A DNA stretch of 60,547 nt, from the NCBI GenBank assembly GCA_021325315.1, contig JAJPHK010000169.1:1-60547 (forward strand), in the 5' to 3' direction. Below, piece by piece: positions 50,058-59,275 of this stretch. This stretch comes from Alphaproteobacteria bacterium. Lineage in GTDB: Bacteria > Pseudomonadota > Alphaproteobacteria > Rhizobiales > Xanthobacteraceae. Numbering within the stretch: the stretch's first letter is position 1; every line of letters begins with the position of its first letter. The notes beneath the pieces are model-generated. The model saw only the letters and a list, made by a program, of their open reading frames with translations. It made no database searches and was not told the origin of the DNA. Position numbers and translations under genes: made by a program.

Positions 50058-51785
50058 ATGGCGAATACTGCGACGATACCGTCGGCGCCGCTCTCGGCGA
50101 GACTCGGCGCGAGCCCCGCGCAAATCGCGGCGGTCGCGCTGGTCGCGCTCTTTCTGCTCGCGTTCCTGATCGTCCCGATCGTACGCGTGATCCAGATCGC
50201 CTTCACGGGGCTCGACGGCGGATTTTCGCTGGTTCATTTCGGCGATTTCTTCCAGACCACGCTGCTCCGCGAATCCTTCTGGAATTCGATCTATACCGCC
50301 TCGATGACGGTGGTCGTCGCGAGCATCATCGCGGTGCCGCTCGCGACGATCATTTCGCGTTTCCGGTTTCGAGGCGCGGCGCTCATCCACACGCTCGGGG
50401 TCATTCCGCTTGTGATGCCGCCTTTTGTCGGCGCGGTCGCAATGCAGCTGATCTATGGCCGCAACGGCTCCGTTAACCTCCTGCTGCACGACTGGTTCGG
50501 TTTTCGCATTCCGTTCATGGAAGGGCTGAACGGCGTGATTTTTGTCGAGGCCGTGCACTATTTTCCGTTCATCCTGCTCAACCTTTCCGCCGCCCTCTCG
50601 AATATCGATTCCGCCATGGAAGAGTCGGCGCAAAATCTCGGCGCTTCCGGATTCGCGCTATTCCGAAAGATCGTTTTTCCGCTTGCGCTCCCCGGCTACG
50701 TCGCGGGTGCGGCGCTCGTCTTCGTGAAGGTCTTCGACGATCTCGCGACCCCGCTTCTCCTGAGCGTCACCAACATGCTTGCGCCGCAAGCCTATCTCCG
50801 CATTACCTCGGTCGGCATCGCCGACCCGCAAGGTTATGTGATTTCGGTCATCATGATCGCCTGCGCACTCGCGACCATCGGGCTCTCACAGCTCGCATTA
50901 CGCGGGCGGGATTTTTCCACACAGCAGCGCGGCGGCGGCGGACTCTCGCGCAGAAAGCTTGGCAAAAGCGGCACGATTCTCGCGACAGCTTTCGTGATTG
51001 TAACGCTTCTCATCGTTCTCTCGCCGCATATCGGCATCTTGCTGCTTTCGTTCGGCACCGTCTGGTCCTTCGCGGTGCTGCCCGACGGCTACACGCTCGC
51101 GCATTACGCCACGATCGCGCACGAGGCCGGGCCGTACATCACGAACACACTCCTCTATTGCGGCCTCGCCGGCTTCATCGACATCGTGCTCGCTTCCGTT
51201 ATCGCCTATGTCGTGCTGCGCACCCGGCTCAAGGGCCGTCACCTCGTCGAGCAAATGGCAATGGCGGCGATTGCCATTCCCGGCCTCGTGCTCGGCATCG
51301 GCCTTCTTCGCACTTATTACGACGTGCACCTCCCCATGACCGGCGAGCCGCTCGCGACCTTCTGGGGCATGCTCGTGATCGCCTACGCCGTGCGCCGCTT
51401 GCCCTATGCGCTGGTCTCGGCGAAAGCCGCGCTCCATCAACTGCATGTGCATCTGGAAGAGGCGGCCGAAAGCCTTGGCGCGGGAAAATTCACGACGCTT
51501 ACCCGTATTGTCGTTCCGCTGATGACCGGCGGGCTGCTCGCCGGTTTCGTCACGAGCTTCGCCACCGCCGCGGTCGAGCTTTCCGCGACCCTCATCCTTG
51601 TCACCCGTCCGCCCGATGCGCCGATCTCCTACGGCATCTATGTCTATATGCAGGCGGCGGCCGGGCGCGGACCGGGCGCCGCGCTTGGTGTGCTCGCCGT
51701 GCTGGTGGTCGCGATCGCGACGTTCCTATCCTATCGTTTCGCCGAACGCGAGCGCGATCTCAAATCCCGCGAGGGCGTATTCTGA
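50058..51785 (+). CDS. Fused ABC permease (FbpB-like, two membrane domains)
   Basis: This 575-residue inner-membrane protein contains two tandem permease domains, about 20-285 and 315-560. Each carries an EAA-type coupling motif: 'MEESAQNLGASGFALFRKIVFPLALPGYVAG' and 'LEEAAESLGAGKFTTLTRIVVPLMTGGLLAG'. The fused layout is common for iron-type importers. It overlaps the ATPase start by one base (TGATG). Confidence 0.9.
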   Translation: MANTATIPSAPLSARLGASPAQIAAVALVALFLLAFLIVPIVRVIQIAFTGLDGGFSLVHFGDFFQTTLLRESFWNSIYTASMTVVVASIIAVPLATIISRFRFRGAALIHTLGVIPLVMPPFVGAVAMQLIYGRNGSVNLLLHDWFGFRIPFMEGLNGVIFVEAVHYFPFILLNLSAALSNIDSAMEESAQNLGASGFALFRKIVFPLALPGYVAGAALVFVKVFDDLATPLLLSVTNMLAPQAYLRITSVGIADPQGYVISVIMIACALATIGLSQLALRGRDFSTQQRGGGGLSRRKLGKSGTILATAFVIVTLLIVLSPHIGILLLSFGTVWSFAVLPDGYTLAHYATIAHEAGPYITNTLLYCGLAGFIDIVLASVIAYVVLRTRLKGRHLVEQMAMAAIAIPGLVLGIGLLRTYYDVHLPMTGEPLATFWGMLVIAYAVRRLPYALVSAKAALHQLHVHLEEAAESLGAGKFTTLTRIVVPLMTGGLLAGFVTSFATAAVELSATLILVTRPPDAPISYGIYVYMQAAAGRGPGAALGVLAVLVVAIATFLSYRFAERERDLKSREGVF

Positions 51786-52816
51786 TGGCGACCGGCGTTT
51801 CCATTGAAAATGTGAGCTTCGGCTATGGCGGCGCGCTCGTGCTGAACGACGTGAGCCTTTCCATCGAGCCCGGCGAATATTTTTGTTTTCTCGGCCCGTC
51901 CGGCTCCGGCAAAACGACGCTTCTCCGCCTGCTGGCTGGCTTCGGCACGCCGTCGAAAGGCCGCATCGTGATCGGCGGCAAAGACGTCACGTATCTTCCG
52001 CCATGGGAGCGCAATCTCGGCATGGTGTTTCAGAGCTACGCGCTCTGGCCGCACATGACCGTCGCGAAGAACGTCGCCTTCGGCCTCGAGCGCCGCAAGC
52101 TGCCGCGGACTGAGATCGGCCGCAAGGTGGCGGCCGCGCTCGAACGCGTCGGGCTTTCCCATCTCGCCGACCGCCGCCCGTCGCAGCTCTCCGGCGGCCA
52201 GCAGCAGCGCGTGGCGCTCGCGCGCACGCTGGTGATCGAGCCCTCCGTTCTGTTGCTCGACGAGCCGCTTTCCAATCTCGATGCCAAGCTCCGCACCGAA
52301 ATGCGCGTGGAGCTGAAGCGGCTCCAGCGTGAGCTCGGCATCACCACGATCTACGTCACCCACGATCAGGAAGAAGCGAACGCCGCCGCGGAACGCATCG
52401 CCGTGCTCGACGGCGGCAGGATTCAGCAGATCGGCTCTCCCGTCGATATGTACGATCATCCGGCAACCCGCTTCGTCGCGGCGTTCCTAGGCACCGCCAA
52501 CCTTGTCGAAGGGAAGATCGAGGGAGGCCGCTTCCTCGCCGATGGCATCGTGCTCGACGGCATCAACGCGCCTTCCGGCCGCGCTTGCGTTTCGATCCGT
52601 CCGCAGCATATCGCCGTACAGGCCTCCGGCACCGGCCTTCCGGGCGTCGTGGAAGAACGCGAATTTCTCGGCGAAACCACCCGCTATCGCATCAAGGCCG
52701 GCGGTCATCGTCTGATCGTCGACGAGCCGCACAGGCGCGACACCGAGCCGCGCGAAGTCGGCGCGATGGTGGGCCTTGCCGTCGACATCAAGCAGATTTC
52801 GATTCTGCGCGATTAG
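51785..52816 (+). CDS. ABC ATPase, FbpC/PotA-like
   Basis: This is 343 residues; the start MATGVSIENVSFGYG overlaps the permease stop, while the ORF track's longer start is inside the permease. Walker A GPSGSGKTT, Q-loop MVFQSYALWPH, signature LSGGQQQRVALART, Walker B LLLDEPLSNLD, H-loop VTHDQEEA. A C-terminal TOBE-type domain (about 270-343, 'RPQHIAVQ') follows. It completes the three-gene importer and is followed 16 bases later by an amidase gene. Confidence 0.92.
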   Translation: MATGVSIENVSFGYGGALVLNDVSLSIEPGEYFCFLGPSGSGKTTLLRLLAGFGTPSKGRIVIGGKDVTYLPPWERNLGMVFQSYALWPHMTVAKNVAFGLERRKLPRTEIGRKVAAALERVGLSHLADRRPSQLSGGQQQRVALARTLVIEPSVLLLDEPLSNLDAKLRTEMRVELKRLQRELGITTIYVTHDQEEANAAAERIAVLDGGRIQQIGSPVDMYDHPATRFVAAFLGTANLVEGKIEGGRFLADGIVLDGINAPSGRACVSIRPQHIAVQASGTGLPGVVEEREFLGETTRYRIKAGGHRLIVDEPHRRDTEPREVGAMVGLAVDIKQISILRD

Positions 52817-52832
52817 GCGGTATTGTTTTTCG

Positions 52833-54017
52833 ATGTCCTCCATCCTCGACCGCGACAAGCTGAACGCCTTCACCCGCCACACGCACATTGAAGTTGCAGG
52901 CGCGCCCGCAGGCCCGCTCAAGGGCCTCACCTTCGGCGTGAAGGACATTTACGACGTGGCCGGTGTGAAAACCGGCTTCGGCAGCCCCGCGTGGCTGGAA
53001 ACGCACGACGTACCGGCGAAGAACGCGGCCATTGTCGAAACCCTGCTGAAAGCCGGCGCCAGCATCGTAGGCAAGACCCACACCGAAGAAATGGCCTGGA
53101 GCATCAACGGCATCAACGCCCATTACGGCCGCCCAATTAATGTCCGCGCCGAGGGCCGCGTGTGCGGCGGCTCGTCGAGCGGCTCGGCGTCGGCGGTCGC
53201 GGGCGGGCTCTGCGATTTCGCACTTGGCAGCGATACCGGCGGTTCCGTCCGCCTGCCTGCGAGCTACACGGGAATTTACGGCCTACGCCCGACTCACGGG
53301 CGGCTTTCGCTCGAAGGTGTCATGCCGCTCGCACCAAGCTTTGACGTTCCCGGCTGGTTCGCCCGCGACATGGATATCTTCACGAAAGTGGGAAAAGTTT
53401 TGCTGAAAAGCGGCGCGTGGGATGCGAAGCCGCGCGAACTCCTGATCGCCGAGGACATGTTCGCGCTTCTGGGCGCACGGGAGAAAGAAGCGCTGCAACC
53501 GGCCGTCAAACGCATCGCGAGTCTCTATGGCGAGCCGCGCCCGGTCAAAATCGCCGACCGCCCGTTGCGCGACTGTTTCGAGCTTTACCGCATTATTCAG
53601 GCAGCCGAGGTCTGGAAAATCCACGGCGAATGGGTCACGAAATACAAGCCCACCTTCGGCCCTGGCATTCAGGAACGAATGTACGGAGCGGCAAAAATCG
53701 ATCCCGCCGAATACGAGAAAGCGAAAGCCGAACGCGAGAAAGTTTCGGCTTACGTCGCCGCATTGCTGAAAAACGATGCGATGATCGTATTGCCTACAGT
53801 GCCGGAAATCGCCCCGCTGATCGAGCGGCCGCTCGCGGAATCCGAAAATTATCGCGGCAAGGCGATGAGCCTGTTGAGCGTATCGGTGCTTTCGCGCACG
53901 CCGCAGATGTCGCTTCCGCTCGGGACTCTCGACGGCTGCCCGTTCGGCATTTCCATCATGGGTGAGCAAGGCGCCGACGAGATGCTGATTTCGGCCGCGC
54001 AAGAGATCGCGTCATGA
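52833..54017 (+). CDS. Amidase (amidase-signature family)
   Basis: This 394-residue Ser-Ser-Lys hydrolase starts MSSILDRDKLNAFTRH. The catalytic lysine is in GVKDIYD (Lys37), the bridging serine in CGGSSSGSASAVAGG (about Ser115) and the nucleophile in GSDTGGSVRLPAS (Ser138). 'GIYGLRPTHGR' follows. It is at the short end of the family. It overlaps the downstream M20 hydrolase by ATGA and follows the ABC ATPase closely, so uptake and amide hydrolysis are probably linked. Confidence 0.93.
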   Translation: MSSILDRDKLNAFTRHTHIEVAGAPAGPLKGLTFGVKDIYDVAGVKTGFGSPAWLETHDVPAKNAAIVETLLKAGASIVGKTHTEEMAWSINGINAHYGRPINVRAEGRVCGGSSSGSASAVAGGLCDFALGSDTGGSVRLPASYTGIYGLRPTHGRLSLEGVMPLAPSFDVPGWFARDMDIFTKVGKVLLKSGAWDAKPRELLIAEDMFALLGAREKEALQPAVKRIASLYGEPRPVKIADRPLRDCFELYRIIQAAEVWKIHGEWVTKYKPTFGPGIQERMYGAAKIDPAEYEKAKAEREKVSAYVAALLKNDAMIVLPTVPEIAPLIERPLAESENYRGKAMSLLSVSVLSRTPQMSLPLGTLDGCPFGISIMGEQGADEMLISAAQEIAS

Positions 54018-55276
54018 AGCAGAATTTGCAGATCGATCCCGAGCGGCTCTGGGACGAGATCATGGAGACCAGCAAGATCGGCGGAACGCCAAAAGGCGGC
54101 ATTAATCGCCTAACGCTGACCGATCTCGACCGGCAGGTGCGCGACTGGTTCAAGCAAAAAGCCGAAGGCCTCGGCTGCATCGTCACCGTCGACGACATGG
54201 GCGCGATGTTCGCGCGCCGCCCCGGCCAGCGGAAAGACGTTCCGCCGATCGCCATGGGCAGCCATCTCGACACCCAGCCCACCGGCGGAAAATTCGACGG
54301 GGTGCTCGGCGTCCTCGGCGCGCTCGAAGCGCTCCGCACGTTGCACGAAGCGGGCTACGAGACCTTCGCGCCGATCGAGGTCGTGAACTGGACCAACGAG
54401 GAAGGCGCGCGTTTCGCGCCCGCCATGGTCTCGTCCGGCGTCTTTGCGGGCGCCTTCGAGCATGACTGGGCGTCCTCGCGAAAGGATCCCGACGGAATCA
54501 CTTTCGCCGAGGCTCTGGAGAAAATCGGATACCGCGGCCCGGAGAAATGCGGCGAGCATCCGCTCTCCGGATTTTTCGAGCTGCATATCGAGCAAGGCCC
54601 GCTCCTTGAGGCTGAGGGCAAGGAAATCGGGGTCGTCACCGGCATCCAAGGCATTCGCTGGTTCGAGGTGACGGTGACCGGCCAGGATGCGCATTCCGGC
54701 ACGACGCCGATGCCGCGCCGGCGGAACGCGCTTCTCAGCGCAACCGGGATCGTCGAAAAAGTGAATGCGATCGCGCTTGCGCACGCGCCGCTCGCCGTCG
54801 GAACGGTAGGCTTGATGCAAGTGAGACCCAATTCCCCGAATGTCGTCCCGGGCGAGGTGTTCTTCACCGTCGATCTGCGCCATCCCGAAGCGAAGACGCT
54901 CGATGCCATGGAAAGCGAGCTGCGCGCCGCGATCACAAATGCGTGCAAACCGCAAAATCTCGAATCCAAAGTTTCAAAAATTCTCGACCAGCCGCCCGTG
55001 CATTTCGATCAGGATTGCATTGGATGCGTCCGCGAAGCCGCGAAAAATTCCGGCTATTCCATGCGCGACATCGTCTCGGGCGCAGGCCACGACGCCGGTT
55101 ACGTCTCGCGCGTCGCGCCCGCGAGCATGATCTTCGTTCCCTGCCACAATGGCATCAGCCACAACGAGGCGGAATTTACGTCGAAGGAACAATGCGCCGC
55201 GGGAGCGCAGGTGCTTTTGCAGGCGGTGCTGAATTACGACCGCAAGCTCGCGGAGCGGCACGGCAGCAAACGGTAA
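54014..55276 (+). CDS. M20-family Zn hydrolase (N-carbamoyl-amino-acid / allantoate amidohydrolase type)
   Basis: This 420-residue binuclear metalloenzyme has the metal ligands in MGSHLDTQPTGGKFDGVLGV (His84, Asp95), NWTNEEGARF (Glu129/130) and a later HIEQGP (His near 193). 'GQDAHSGTTPMPRRRNAL' marks the dimerisation domain. 'PCHNGISHNEAEFTS' holds the last histidine ligand. The family hydrolyses N-carbamoyl-L-amino acids, ureidopropionate or allantoate, and the substrate here is unassigned. Co-operonic with the amidase. Confidence 0.92.
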   Translation: MKQNLQIDPERLWDEIMETSKIGGTPKGGINRLTLTDLDRQVRDWFKQKAEGLGCIVTVDDMGAMFARRPGQRKDVPPIAMGSHLDTQPTGGKFDGVLGVLGALEALRTLHEAGYETFAPIEVVNWTNEEGARFAPAMVSSGVFAGAFEHDWASSRKDPDGITFAEALEKIGYRGPEKCGEHPLSGFFELHIEQGPLLEAEGKEIGVVTGIQGIRWFEVTVTGQDAHSGTTPMPRRRNALLSATGIVEKVNAIALAHAPLAVGTVGLMQVRPNSPNVVPGEVFFTVDLRHPEAKTLDAMESELRAAITNACKPQNLESKVSKILDQPPVHFDQDCIGCVREAAKNSGYSMRDIVSGAGHDAGYVSRVAPASMIFVPCHNGISHNEAEFTSKEQCAAGAQVLLQAVLNYDRKLAERHGSKR

Positions 55277-55405
55277 TTTGGAAGCGATGCAACATAAGGC
55301 ATCGCGCGGCAAAATTTCGCTCTCGACCGCCGCAAGCCAGTCCCGTAACATTCCGGACGGCAGCTCAAACTCGTTACAAAAAAATAGCCGCCCAGGAGGA
55401 GCAAT

Positions 55406-56623
55406 ATGCCATCTCGCCGTTTCGGCCTGCCGACGTTCGTCGCAGGATTATTTGCCTTTTCCGCGTCCGCTTTCGCCGCCGATCCGATCAAGGTCGGCGT
55501 CACCATCGCCCAGTCGCCTCCCGGTTCCGTTTCGCAGGGAACGCAGGTGAAGGACGGGCTCGAAGTCGCCGCCAAGATCATCAACGACGCGGGCGGCGTG
55601 AACGGCAGCAAGATCGAGCTGATCTATGAAGACACGCAGGGCATTCCCGAAAAAGCCCGCGCCGCGGTCGAAAAGCTGATCACCCGCGATCAGGTCGTCG
55701 CCGTCACCGGCGAGCACCAGAGCTCGGCGGCACTTGCCGGCATCGAAGTCGCACACCGCTATCATGTTCCCTACATCAATACGAACGGCTGGTCCGACGT
55801 CATCCGCGAGAAGGGCTATCCGGAAGTGTTCAACCCGGGCAATTACAACAGCCGCGTCGCGATCGCCGTTGCCGAAACGATGAAATCGCTCGGCGCGAAA
55901 AACGTGGTGGCGTTTTGCGAAAACACCGACTACGGCGTCGGTCTCGCGAAACTGATCGGCGCGCAGATCGCCGAACGCGCGCAGGGTATCAGCTACAAAT
56001 ATGAAACGCTCGACCGCGCCTCGAAGGACTATCTCCCGGCGATCCTGCCGCTCAAGGCGAATCCGCCGGACGTGGTCGTCGAAATCATGCTGCCGCCCGG
56101 TGCCTATATCCTGCTCAACCAATTGAACGAGCAGGGCGTCGCGCCGACGGCGAAAACCATGATCTACGACGCCTCCGGCATCGCGGATTATCCGGATTTC
56201 TGGCAGAACGTCGGCGACGCCGCGAAGAATATGCTCGTCTTCGGCCTCTATCACCCGAAGATGCCGCTGCCCGATCTCGGCAAGAAAGTCGCCGCCGATT
56301 ACACGGCGAAGACCAAGGGCGATCCGAACCGCCTGCTCTTCCAGGCCGCGGACAGCCTTTTCCTGATTGCCGAAGCGATCAAGACGGCGAAGTCCACCAA
56401 GGCCGACGACATGATCAAGGCGCTCGAAGGCATCAAGTGGACGGGCACGCGCGGCGAGGTCTCGTTCTCGAGCGAGAAGTCGGGCTTCAAGTACCACCAG
56501 TGGCTCGATGTCCCCTACGTGACCTTCCAGGTCACGGCGGTGAAGCAGCCGGTCGCGGACATGAAGCTCGTGCAAGATCCGGGTAAGCCGCTCGATATGT
56601 CGCGTGTCGAGAAAACAAAATAA
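55406..56623 (+). CDS. Liv-type ABC substrate-binding protein (second system)
   Basis: This 405-residue periplasmic binding protein is preceded by the strong ribosome site AGGAGGAG. Signal peptide: 'FVAGLFAFSASAFAADP'. The mature part 'IKVGVTIAQSPPGSVSQGTQVKDGLEVAAKIINDAGG' and 'EDTQGIPEKARAAVEKLI' fit the LivK/amide-binding class. It has the same fold class as the 40768 protein but no obvious close identity by eye. It is followed by a hairpin and then LivH, a common way to express the binding protein more than the membrane parts. Confidence 0.9.
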   Translation: MPSRRFGLPTFVAGLFAFSASAFAADPIKVGVTIAQSPPGSVSQGTQVKDGLEVAAKIINDAGGVNGSKIELIYEDTQGIPEKARAAVEKLITRDQVVAVTGEHQSSAALAGIEVAHRYHVPYINTNGWSDVIREKGYPEVFNPGNYNSRVAIAVAETMKSLGAKNVVAFCENTDYGVGLAKLIGAQIAERAQGISYKYETLDRASKDYLPAILPLKANPPDVVVEIMLPPGAYILLNQLNEQGVAPTAKTMIYDASGIADYPDFWQNVGDAAKNMLVFGLYHPKMPLPDLGKKVAADYTAKTKGDPNRLLFQAADSLFLIAEAIKTAKSTKADDMIKALEGIKWTGTRGEVSFSSEKSGFKYHQWLDVPYVTFQVTAVKQPVADMKLVQDPGKPLDMSRVEKTK

Positions 56624-56641
56624 CCGGCAACAAAAGAAGAC

Positions 56642-56663
56642 GGGAGGCGCAGCCGCGCCTCCC
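56642..56663 (+). promoter_or_regulatory. Stem-loop between binding-protein gene and permease gene
   Basis: The perfect stem gggaggcgc-agcc-gcgcctccc lies between the SBP stop and livH start. Only 'ctttc' follows, so it is not a full terminator. It may stabilise the upstream message or partly attenuate, giving excess binding protein, as known in other ABC operons. Confidence 0.6.
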
Positions 56664-56684
56664 CTTTCAACTTTCGCAGTCTGA

Positions 56685-57575
56685 ATGCTGACTCTCGATC
56701 TCCTCATCAACGGGCTCATCATCGGCGTGTTCTACGCGTTGATGGCGATCGGCCTTTCGCTGATTTTCGGCATCCTGAAGGTCGTGAATTTCGCGCATGG
56801 CGAGTTCTACATGGTGGGGGCCTACGCCTACACGCTTTCCGCGCTTGCGCTCGGCATCTCGCCGTGGGTCTCGCTGCCCTTCGCGCTCTTGGTCGGGCTG
56901 CTGCTCGGGCTTGTCGTCGAGCGGCTTCTGATGCGGCCGCTCTACAGCGGCTACACCTCCTGGGGCGTGATGCGCGACGAATATGCGGTGATCGTCACCT
57001 TCGCGCTCTCGATTTTCCTCATCAATATCGTCGACAAGGTGGTCGGGCCTTACGCCTACAAAGGCCCTGCCCTCATCGGGATTTCCCGCATCACGATCGG
57101 GCCGCTCGCGATCTCCGGCCATCGCTTGATCGCGGCAATGGTTGCGGTCACGGTCATTATCGTTGTTGCGCTCATCATTCGTTACTCGTTCTGGGGCCGG
57201 CAGATCCAGGCGGTCTCGCAGAACCGCCTCGGTGCGTCGCTCGCCGGCATTGATACGGCAAAGGCGAGCGCCATCGTCTTTTCGCTCGCGGGCGGCTTGG
57301 CAGCGGTATCCGGCGCGTTGCTCGCCAACATCTTCAACCCGACACCCGATGTCGGCGTTTTCCCCGCGATCAAATCCTACGTGATTGTGGTGTTGGGCGG
57401 CATGGGCTCGGTGCCCGGCAGCATCATCGCGAGCCTCATTCTCGGCGTGTTCGAGAGCTTCGGCGGCGTCTATATCTCGTATCAGTACCGCGACACGTTC
57501 GGCCTCTTCATCCTGATCCTGTTCCTGCTGTTCCGGCCGCAAGGCCTGTTCGGCGAAAAAGCGCGGGAGGTCTGA
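56685..57575 (+). CDS. LivH-type ABC permease (second system)
   Basis: This 296-residue membrane protein shows 'GLIIGVFYALMAIGLSLIFGILKVVNFAHGEFYMVGAYAY', the LivH signature at the N terminus. The coupling loop is 'RLGASLAGIDTAKASAIVFSLAGGLAAVSGALL', followed by 'YVIVVLGGMGSVPGSIIASLILG'. Its stop overlaps the LivM start by one base (TGATG). Confidence 0.93.
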   Translation: MLTLDLLINGLIIGVFYALMAIGLSLIFGILKVVNFAHGEFYMVGAYAYTLSALALGISPWVSLPFALLVGLLLGLVVERLLMRPLYSGYTSWGVMRDEYAVIVTFALSIFLINIVDKVVGPYAYKGPALIGISRITIGPLAISGHRLIAAMVAVTVIIVVALIIRYSFWGRQIQAVSQNRLGASLAGIDTAKASAIVFSLAGGLAAVSGALLANIFNPTPDVGVFPAIKSYVIVVLGGMGSVPGSIIASLILGVFESFGGVYISYQYRDTFGLFILILFLLFRPQGLFGEKAREV

Positions 57576-58552
57576 TGAAGACGGGCGGCCATCCGAGCAA
57601 TCGGCGTCTTCGCATCGAGTTCCTTGTCTCGCTCGCGATTCTTCTCGCCGTGGCGGTGCTGCCGGCCATCGTGAAAAACGCCTACTGGCAGGGCGTTATC
57701 GTTGTTTCGATGTATTTCGCGATGCTCGCGATCGCCTGGAACATTCTCGCGGGATACACCGGGCAGTTTTCGCTCGCGCCCGCCACCTTCGGAATGATCG
57801 GCGCCTATTCCACGGGGCTGCTCGCCTACTACTACAACACGGGTTTTGCGATCGGCATTTCGGCGGCGATCATCGTCTCGGGCCTCATCGGCCTCGTCCT
57901 CGGCCGCATCGTGCTGCGCCTGCGCGGACCTTATCTCGCGCTCACCACGCTTTCCTTCGCCGAAATCATGCGGCTTGTGATCTCGAACTCGATCGACTTC
58001 ACACGCGGCGATCTCGGCCTGAATGTGCCCGGCATTTTTCAGGACCGTCTTCCCTATTACTACATGATGGTTTTGGTGCTGCTGATCGTTCAAGTCGGGC
58101 TCTTCTATCTCCTGCGCTCGCGCGCGGGGCTTTACCTGCGCGCGATCCGTGACGACGAAATCGCCGCCGCAAGCCGTGGCGTGCGGATCGTCTATTGGAA
58201 GACCTTCGCGTTCACCCTGAGCGCCGCGATCTGCGGCCTTGCAGGCGCGCTTTACGGCCACTTCGCGCAATTCGTCAGCCCCGAACTCGGTCTCCTGCAG
58301 CAGACCGGCGTCGTCATCAGCATGGTTGTGATCGGCGGTCTCGGCACGATGGTGGGACCGCTCATCGGCGCGCTTCTCGTTTACGTCGCCTCCGAGTTTT
58401 TGCGCGATGTCGGCAACTACCAGCTCGTGGTCTTCGCGCTTCTTGTCATCATCTTCGCGCGCTTCTTCCGGGCGGGGTTGTGGGGCATTTTGCTCGCGCT
58501 CTTTGGCATCAGAGCGCCCCGCCCGGTGGCCGTGGCGCCGGCGGCGGAATGA
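57575..58552 (+). CDS. LivM-type ABC permease (second system)
   Basis: This 325-residue second permease has 'YFAMLAIAWNILAGYTGQFSLAPATFGMIGAYS', 'RDDEIAAASRGVRIVYWKTFAFTLSAAICGLAGALYG' (coupling) and 'MVVIGGLGTMVGPLIGALLVYVASEFLR'. The N-terminal cytoplasmic part is Lys/Arg-rich. It forms the channel with the LivH subunit. Confidence 0.93.
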   Translation: MKTGGHPSNRRLRIEFLVSLAILLAVAVLPAIVKNAYWQGVIVVSMYFAMLAIAWNILAGYTGQFSLAPATFGMIGAYSTGLLAYYYNTGFAIGISAAIIVSGLIGLVLGRIVLRLRGPYLALTTLSFAEIMRLVISNSIDFTRGDLGLNVPGIFQDRLPYYYMMVLVLLIVQVGLFYLLRSRAGLYLRAIRDDEIAAASRGVRIVYWKTFAFTLSAAICGLAGALYGHFAQFVSPELGLLQQTGVVISMVVIGGLGTMVGPLIGALLVYVASEFLRDVGNYQLVVFALLVIIFARFFRAGLWGILLALFGIRAPRPVAVAPAAE

Positions 58553-58555
58553 GCG

Positions 58556-59275
58556 ATGCCATACCTCTCCATCAGCCACGTCAGCAAATCCTTCGGCGGC
58601 CTGAAAGCGCTCGACAACGCGACTTTCTCGCTCGAGGCGGGCGAACTCGTCGGCCTGATCGGCCCGAACGGCTCGGGTAAGACAACGTTGATCAACATTC
58701 TCTCCGGCCACCTCCCCTGCGATTCCGGCGAGGTGCAGCTCGACGGCGAGCCGATCACCGGCCTCCGCCCCGAAGTGCTCGCGCGCCGCGGCGTATTGCG
58801 CATGTTTCAGCTCACCCGCGCCTTCCCGCGCATGAGCGCCTTCGACAATCTCCTGGTCACGGGCTGCGCGCTCGGCTTGTCGCAAGAGCAAGCCGAAACG
58901 AGAGCGCTCGGCCTGCTCGAAGACTTGAGCCTCACCCGCATCATGAATCTGGATGCCGGCCAGCTTTCCGGCGGGCAAATGAAGCTCCTCGAATTCGGCT
59001 CCTGCTTCATGGTGCCGCCGCGGATCGCGCTCCTGGACGAGCCCTTCGCCGCGGTGCATCCGACGCTCAAGGAAATCATGAGCGGCTTCATCCGCCGGCG
59101 TCATGCCGAAGGCCAGACCTTCATCCTTGTCAGCCACGACATGCCGGTGATCGTCGAGCTCTGTCCGCGCACGGTCTGCATGAATGCGGGCCGCGTGATC
59201 GCGGACGAATCCACCCGCGCCGTGCTCACCGACAAGGTCGTAATCGAAGCCTATCTCGGCGAGGCCGCGGCATGA
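58556..59275 (+). CDS. LivG-type ABC ATPase (second system)
   Basis: This is 239 residues with Walker A GPNGSGKTT, Q-loop RMFQLTRAFP, signature LSGGQMKLLEF, Walker B IALLDEPFAAVHP and H-loop LVSHDMPVI. The start lies 3 bases after the LivM stop. Its end overlaps the LivF start as ATGA. The Walker B tail 'FAAVHP' is less common than 'xAGLNP' but retains the catalytic Glu. Confidence 0.92.
   Translation: MPYLSISHVSKSFGGLKALDNATFSLEAGELVGLIGPNGSGKTTLINILSGHLPCDSGEVQLDGEPITGLRPEVLARRGVLRMFQLTRAFPRMSAFDNLLVTGCALGLSQEQAETRALGLLEDLSLTRIMNLDAGQLSGGQMKLLEFGSCFMVPPRIALLDEPFAAVHPTLKEIMSGFIRRRHAEGQTFILVSHDMPVIVELCPRTVCMNAGRVIADESTRAVLTDKVVIEAYLGEAAA

Noticed and set aside
57482-59137. 551-residue minus-strand ORF antisense to livM and livG
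   Set aside because: Charged, repetitive (Glu/Arg/His) shadow frame; the sense genes are clear and overlap translationally.
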